Below the pieces are notes generated by a model. It was not told the DNA's origin. It searched no databases and saw nothing but the letters and a program-made list of their open reading frames with translations. The position numbers and the translations under genes are program-made. Shown piece after piece: positions 59,169 through 64,000 of a stretch of 64,000 bases of DNA; position 1 is the first letter of the stretch; every line of letters starts with the position of its first letter. Origin of the DNA: Flavobacteriales bacterium. GTDB taxonomy: Bacteria; Bacteroidota; Bacteroidia; Flavobacteriales_E; Vicingaceae. The DNA is taken from NCBI GenBank assembly GCA_905339165.1, contig CAJPFH010000006.1:1-64000 (forward strand). The letters run 5' to 3'.

Positions 59169-62093
59169 CTAGTGAACAATCATTTTTTCTATGGAATAAA
59201 AGGCGTTTTCTTTACTTATTTCAATAAAATAAACCCCGGTTTCTACGTTGGGAATGCTTAGTTCTAGTGTAGTGTTTCCGGAAATCTGTTTGCGACTAGA
59301 GTAAATAATTTCTCCGACTATATTATATATTTTAAAGAAATACGTACCGGCATCTGCATTATTAAATTGAATAGAAAAGCTGCCATTATTCGGATTAGGG
59401 AAAACACCTATTTGAGCATTTTTATCAAACTCATTTACTCCTACACAAGATTGTACAATTACATTGGTGGTAGTGGTGTCTTTACAGCCGTAAGCATCTT
59501 CAACCATAAGGGTGTAAGTTCCGGCAGCAGCCATCGTTACGTTAGGAATATTGGCGTTTTGTTGTGAACTGGAAAAGCCGTTTGGTCCTGTCCAATTGTA
59601 AATAGTGCCTCCAAATCCGCTCAAAATAAGTGTTTGTGTTTCGCAAACAGGGCTGTTGCTAATAGCAAACGCACTAGGTGCCGAAATGGCCACATTTACA
59701 AAAGAAACGCTGATGCACCCCGCCTGATTGGTTACGATAACGGTATAGGTACCCGTATTTACAAAGGTTACATTCGGAATACTTGGGTTTTGTTGAGTAG
59801 AGGTAAATCCATTAGGGCCCGACCAAGAGTAAGTTACCCCCCCGCTTGATGTTAACTGAAGAGTTTGCCCCATACACAGAGGAGCATTACTGCCTGCGGT
59901 AGAGAATGAGGGGCAATTTTCAAAGCGTGTAAGGAATGCATCGTATTGTCCTCCTCCAAAAGTGGTTTGATGTACTCCAGGAGTGGCAATATTGTTGGTG
60001 CTGTTTGTAATCCCCGAAATGTACACATTATTGTTTGTATCTACTGCAACGGCATGGGCAATGTCTTGGTTTACTCCTCCATAATACGTTCCCCACAAGC
60101 GGTAACAAGTGGTATCTATTCTTGCCACGTATGCATCGTTAAAACCCGAAACAGTGTCTTTAAAGGCTAGGTTAGTAGCAATTCCCATGGTACTTTCTGT
60201 TTGTCCGCAAATAAATACATCGCCTTTTCCTGAAGGGTCTATGGCGATTCCGTAAACAAAATCGTTGCTATTTCCTCCATAGTAAGTGCTCCATTTACGA
60301 ACTCCGGCCGATGTAAAGCGAGCAACATATCCGTCAAATGGGCCTCCTCCGTATATAGGTTGATGTACTCCAGCTGAGGTTATTCCGCTTGTACTTTGCG
60401 TGTAACCGGATATGTAAACGATATTACCTAAAGAGGGTTCAACGGTTAACCCAAAACCATAATCAGCATTGTTTGCTCCAAAATAGGTTCCCCATTGGCG
60501 AGTTCCAGAAGCGTTGAATTTCACTAAAAAGGCATCAAATAAACCTCCTCCATATACAGGTTGGTGAGAGCCTCCTGTGGAAATGGCAGAGTTACTGGCT
60601 GTATACCCACCCATATATACATTACCAAATTTATCGGTGGCTAAGCCTCGCGAACGGTCTTCGGCATTTCCTCCGTAGTAGGTTCCCCATTGGCGAACGC
60701 CCGAACTATCGAATTTTGCAAGAAAACCATCATAATAACCGCCTCCAAATGATTGTTGGTGAGAGCTTGGGGTTGAAATTGTTCCCGCATTGGTACTTGA
60801 GGTGTATCCGCATAAAAAAACATTTGCGTTGTTATCAACTGCCACATCGTTTCCATAGTCGTATACAGAACCACCATAGTAGGTTCCCCACACTCTGGTT
60901 CCGTTAGGGGTAAGTTTTACTAAAAAAGCATCATAATTAGAGCCATTAAGAGCGGGTTGATGAGAGCTTGGGGTACTTATAGCGGTTGTACTATTGGTTT
61001 CTCCGGTAAAATATATATAGCCGCTATTATCGGTAGTAATTCCGTATCCGTAATCCAAGTTGGCACCACCATAGTACGTGGCCCAAAGCAGCGTGCCGTT
61101 TAAGGTGTCAAATTTTGCTACAAAAGCATCATAAATTCCACCTCCGTAGGTAGTTTGATGTGTTCCGTTAGTGGCAATATTTGCATTGCTTCCGGTATAA
61201 CCTACCATATAAATTTGTCCATTTTTATCGCGATTTATGTTGTTGCTCCAATCGTACGCACTACCTCCAAAATAGGTAGACCAATACAATGATGGGTTTG
61301 GGTCAATAACAAGGGTTTTTGATTGATCGTAATTTGGCACATTAAAACCGAAGGTGCTTTTTTGTTGTGTAAAAGAAACAGAAATCGGTTGCTTGTTTTC
61401 GGCAATAAAACTTTCGGGAATGTTTTCAAACATTTCTCCATGTATCACGTCAATTTGTATTTTTTCATTTTTTAATTGAGTGTTGTTACTCCCTTTATAA
61501 ATCCATTTAATGTGGGAGGCATTTCCGCCCGGATGTAAAATAAAATTGTATTTTACTCCGGTTTCGTTAGTTATAAATTCTAAATCAATTTTTGGGTATA
61601 GGTTTTTATAGGTTACCTTAGAAAACTGCCTTACTTGAGTAATGCCTAGTTGTGGGGTGCCTGTTGTATAATAATTGTAGTAATGCATTGAAGGATTTTC
61701 GGCAATGATTTCGGGTTGAGGGTTGGCATTAATAAATTCTATATCGATACGATGATTGGTGTACGTTATTTCTCCACCTTTTCGGTTTTGTTTAGGATCC
61801 GTTCCTTCGGCAGGAGCATCAGTGCCTTTAACTTCTGCGGTATATGTATCGTAACTGAAACTATTTTTCTTTAGTTGAACATTTAATCCGGGGCTGTGTA
61901 AAATATATTTTACCTGAGTATTTGGAATAAAATGTTGGTTTACAACCTGTCCTTTGTTTTCAGTAAATCCAAGTTTAGAGTGGTTGTTATGGGGTTGTTC
62001 CGAAGCTATAATAGTTTGCGAAAAAAAGAGGAATACAGTGCAAACAGTAAAAGAAAAGGAAGTACAAATAAAAGTTAAAGAGATTCTTTTCAT
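59169..62093 (-). CDS. Secreted SBBP beta-propeller protein with T9SS sorting domain
   Basis: A 974-residue protein. Signal peptide, then an N-terminal domain (about 35-265; FTENKGQVVNQHFIPNTQVKY) of the kind that precedes SBBP repeats. Seven repeats of about 55 residues follow, each with a core like WGTYYGG (YWSTYFGG, LWATYYGG, VWGTYYGG, QWGTYYGG, QWGTYFGA, KWSTYYGG, LWGTYYGG), likely blades of one seven-bladed propeller. Then two Ig/PKD-like domains (YSWSGPNGF and YNWTGPNGF) and a type A sorting domain (GVFPNPNNGSFSIQFN). It is a probable surface protein of unknown role. Confidence 0.85.
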   Translation of the reverse strand: MKRISLTFICTSFSFTVCTVFLFFSQTIIASEQPHNNHSKLGFTENKGQVVNQHFIPNTQVKYILHSPGLNVQLKKNSFSYDTYTAEVKGTDAPAEGTDPKQNRKGGEITYTNHRIDIEFINANPQPEIIAENPSMHYYNYYTTGTPQLGITQVRQFSKVTYKNLYPKIDLEFITNETGVKYNFILHPGGNASHIKWIYKGSNNTQLKNEKIQIDVIHGEMFENIPESFIAENKQPISVSFTQQKSTFGFNVPNYDQSKTLVIDPNPSLYWSTYFGGSAYDWSNNINRDKNGQIYMVGYTGSNANIATNGTHQTTYGGGIYDAFVAKFDTLNGTLLWATYYGGANLDYGYGITTDNSGYIYFTGETNSTTAISTPSSHQPALNGSNYDAFLVKLTPNGTRVWGTYYGGSVYDYGNDVAVDNNANVFLCGYTSSTNAGTISTPSSHQQSFGGGYYDGFLAKFDSSGVRQWGTYYGGNAEDRSRGLATDKFGNVYMGGYTASNSAISTGGSHQPVYGGGLFDAFLVKFNASGTRQWGTYFGANNADYGFGLTVEPSLGNIVYISGYTQSTSGITSAGVHQPIYGGGPFDGYVARFTSAGVRKWSTYYGGNSNDFVYGIAIDPSGKGDVFICGQTESTMGIATNLAFKDTVSGFNDAYVARIDTTCYRLWGTYYGGVNQDIAHAVAVDTNNNVYISGITNSTNNIATPGVHQTTFGGGQYDAFLTRFENCPSFSTAGSNAPLCMGQTLQLTSSGGVTYSWSGPNGFTSTQQNPSIPNVTFVNTGTYTVIVTNQAGCISVSFVNVAISAPSAFAISNSPVCETQTLILSGFGGTIYNWTGPNGFSSSQQNANIPNVTMAAAGTYTLMVEDAYGCKDTTTTNVIVQSCVGVNEFDKNAQIGVFPNPNNGSFSIQFNNADAGTYFFKIYNIVGEIIYSSRKQISGNTTLELSIPNVETGVYFIEISKENAFYSIEKMIVH

Positions 62094-62218
62094 AGCGGTT
62101 TATTTTTTTAAAACAGGTAAATTTAGTAAAGTTTTTAAAACAGAAAATTTATTTGTAAGAGTATTATAACGATCTGAGCCATGACGAAAGATGAACACTC
62201 TAAGTTGCACGTACATTT

Positions 62219-64000
62219 TTAAGCAAAAGTTTGTAAATCATATAACTTTTTATACACTCCGTTTTGTTGAATAAGCTGTGAATGTGTTCCTGTTTCAACA
62301 ATATTTCCTTGATGTAAAACAATTATTTTGTCGGCATGCTGTATGGTAGAAAGCCTGTGAGCTACAACCAACGATGTGCGGTTTTGCATTAATTTTTGCA
62401 GGGCATCTTGTACCAGTCGTTCGGATTCGGTATCGAGAGCAGAGGTGGCCTCATCTAAAATTAAAATAGGCGGATTTTTAAGTATGGCACGGGCAATAGC
62501 AATGCGTTGTTTTTGTCCGCCCGAGAGTTTATCGCCTCGGTCGCCAATGGGGGTGTAATACCCTTCTTCCATTTGCGAAATAAATTCGTGTGCATTGGCT
62601 ATTTTTGCAGCTTCAAATACTTTTTCCTGAGTAACGCCAATGCTGCCAAAAGCAATGTTGTTAAAAATGGTATCGTTGAAAAGCACCGATTCTTGAGAAA
62701 CAATGCCCATGAGCGAACGTAGGTCTTTTACTTTAATGTTTTTTATGGGAATATCGTCTATAACTATTTCGCCTTCTTGTACATCGTAAAAGCGGGGTAG
62801 CAAATCGGCAAAGGTGGTTTTTCCGCTTCCCGATTGACCAACCAATGCAACCATTTCCCCCTTTTTTATCTCAACCTGTATATTTTTCAGAACGCCTTCT
62901 TTTTGGTAGGCAAAGGATACGTTTTTATATTCAATTATATTTGTAAAACTTTCTTTGCTTACGGCATTTTTACTATCTCGAATAGGATTTTCTGCTCGTA
63001 AAATTTCTTCAATTCTTTCTACCGAAGCAGCTCCTTTTTGTACGTTGTTGTATGCGGTTGAAAAGGATTTTACGGGATTTAGTAATTGAGAAAAAATAAT
63101 AATATAACCAATAAACTCACTACCATTCAATTCGAAATTATTATTTATAACGAGGCTTCCGCCAAAATACACTAGTGATATCATTACCAATGAACCTAAA
63201 AATTCGCTTATGGGTGAGGCTAAATCTTTTTTTCGGTACATTTTAAGCATTATTAACCGATATTGTTCGTTCACTCTGTCAAATTTATGTTCATTAAATT
63301 TTTCAGCATTAAATGCTTTAATTACCCTTAATCCACCAAGGGTTTCTTCAACATAAGAAAGTAATAGGCTCATTTTGCCCTGCCCTAGCGATGAGGTTTT
63401 TCTTAAACTGCGACCTATTTGTCCAATAATTAAACCGCCAACCGGCAGCAGGAGGAGAGAAAAAAGAGTGAGTTGCGGACTAATAAACAACATGGCCAAT
63501 AGGGAAAATAGAATGGACATAGGGTCGCGAAAGAGCATTTCTAAAGAACTCATAATAGACCATTCTACCTCTTGTACATCAGAAGAGATGCGTGTTATAA
63601 CATCTCCTTTTCTGGTTTCGGAATAGTAAGAAAGTGGCAAGGAAATGATTTTTTCGTATAATTTTTTACGCAGATCTTTAATGACTCCAATGCGTATAAC
63701 GGCAATGTAGTACATAGCCATGTAACGAAAAAAGTTTTTTAAAAAAAACAACACAGCAACCAATATACAAATAAGTACTAATGCCGAGGTGGTTCCGTGT
63801 TCGGAAATATAAATGCTCATTTGGTAATCCGAATAATTTTTTAGCCCTTCTTTAGAAAATACAAAAACAGGCTTTTCGGTAATGGGAGTGGTTTCTCCAA
63901 AAAGCAGGTTTAAAAAAGGAATGAACAAAACAAGCGAGAGTAAATTAAATACTACGGAAAGTACGTTAAACAAAATGTTTAGTATAGCGTAACTTTTGTA
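62219..64000 (-). CDS. MsbA-type ABC exporter (5' end outside the window)
   Basis: A fused permease-ATPase; the window holds about 590 residues and the reading frame stays open to the right edge, so the start is missing. A TTG at 63973 is inside the first helix and is not a true start; residues before it (YAILNILFNVLS) match the usual beginning of such exporters. Six membrane helices (about 1-310), then the ATPase with Walker A GQSGSGKTT, signature LSGGQKQR, Walker B ILILDEATSALD and the H-loop VVAHRLS. The substrate is probably lipid A or another lipid, by family resemblance. Confidence 0.9.
   Translation of the reverse strand, partial: YKSYAILNILFNVLSVVFNLLSLVLFIPFLNLLFGETTPITEKPVFVFSKEGLKNYSDYQMSIYISEHGTTSALVLICILVAVLFFLKNFFRYMAMYYIAVIRIGVIKDLRKKLYEKIISLPLSYYSETRKGDVITRISSDVQEVEWSIMSSLEMLFRDPMSILFSLLAMLFISPQLTLFSLLLLPVGGLIIGQIGRSLRKTSSLGQGKMSLLLSYVEETLGGLRVIKAFNAEKFNEHKFDRVNEQYRLIMLKMYRKKDLASPISEFLGSLVMISLVYFGGSLVINNNFELNGSEFIGYIIIFSQLLNPVKSFSTAYNNVQKGAASVERIEEILRAENPIRDSKNAVSKESFTNIIEYKNVSFAYQKEGVLKNIQVEIKKGEMVALVGQSGSGKTTFADLLPRFYDVQEGEIVIDDIPIKNIKVKDLRSLMGIVSQESVLFNDTIFNNIAFGSIGVTQEKVFEAAKIANAHEFISQMEEGYYTPIGDRGDKLSGGQKQRIAIARAILKNPPILILDEATSALDTESERLVQDALQKLMQNRTSLVVAHRLSTIQHADKIIVLHQGNIVETGTHSQLIQQNGVYKKLYDLQTFA

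Noticed and set aside
60641-60907. SBBP repeats as a possible CRISPR or DNA repeat array
   Set aside because: The DNA repeats are in-frame protein repeats with diverged bases and no regular spacers.
63900-63973. TTG at 63973 as the start of the ABC transporter
   Set aside because: The frame continues upstream to the window edge with residues typical of the exporter N-terminus.

Overview
This window is from an AT-rich chromosome of the phylum Bacteroidota; I cannot fix the order. The evidence is a full-length SprA, the outer-membrane channel of the type IX secretion system (T9SS), at least seven secreted proteins with T9SS C-terminal sorting domains, families largely confined to Bacteroidota (DUF2480, DUF6029, TRL-like, Omp28-related), and promoters of the Bacteroidota form (a TAnnTTTG -7 box, no obvious Shine-Dalgarno sequences). 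Coding is dense on both strands. No gene-free stretch exceeds 300 bases, and I found no rRNA, tRNA, CRISPR array, insertion sequence or prophage.

Layout. 0-3 kb: a truncated gene tail at the left edge, then an operon of an E1-like adenylyltransferase/rhodanese and an acyl-CoA thioesterase, and a T9SS cargo gene. 3.2-10.8 kb (minus strand): an ion and metal transport cluster (VIT-type transporter, small DUF2231-like membrane protein, P-type ATPase, CPA2 antiporter) preceded by an ALDH7-type aldehyde dehydrogenase. 10.9-15.5 kb: DUF2179 membrane protein, ChaN-like protein, three small lipoproteins, hemE and a zinc-ribbon protein. 15.6-19.8 kb: ssb, a MarR-pirin operon with a clear operator, an M13 peptidase and a small unknown gene. 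19.8-30 kb (minus strand): the tight unit maeB-ruvA-sprA. 30-42.3 kb: a sirtuin, then many envelope and secreted proteins, including a run of three CxxC thioredoxin-fold proteins with a DUF6029 outer-membrane protein, an M1 aminopeptidase and a DUF4349 lipoprotein. 42.3-48 kb: a B12-binding MerR regulator beside an ECF sigma factor, hflX, and a TPR-SpoIIE phosphatase. 48-51.2 kb: nspC-hisA-hisF-hisIE. 51.2-64 kb: a large lamin-tail T9SS type B protein, asd, uvrC, a NUMOD4/HNH-like gene, gpsA, a seven-repeat SBBP protein, and an MsbA-type ABC transporter cut by the right edge.

How it fits together. SprA exports proteins with type A or B sorting domains, so much of the secreted set here is its likely cargo. 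The TlpA/DUF6029/Omp28 group looks like an envelope thiol-redox or disulfide module. The MerR-ECF pair resembles the light/B12 switch that controls carotenoid genes in other bacteria, but no carotenoid gene is visible. No single locus is certain to be a new system; the best candidates are the CxxC envelope cluster, the MerR-ECF pair with a shared palindrome, and the zinc-ribbon/ssb divergent pair with its operator-like repeats.
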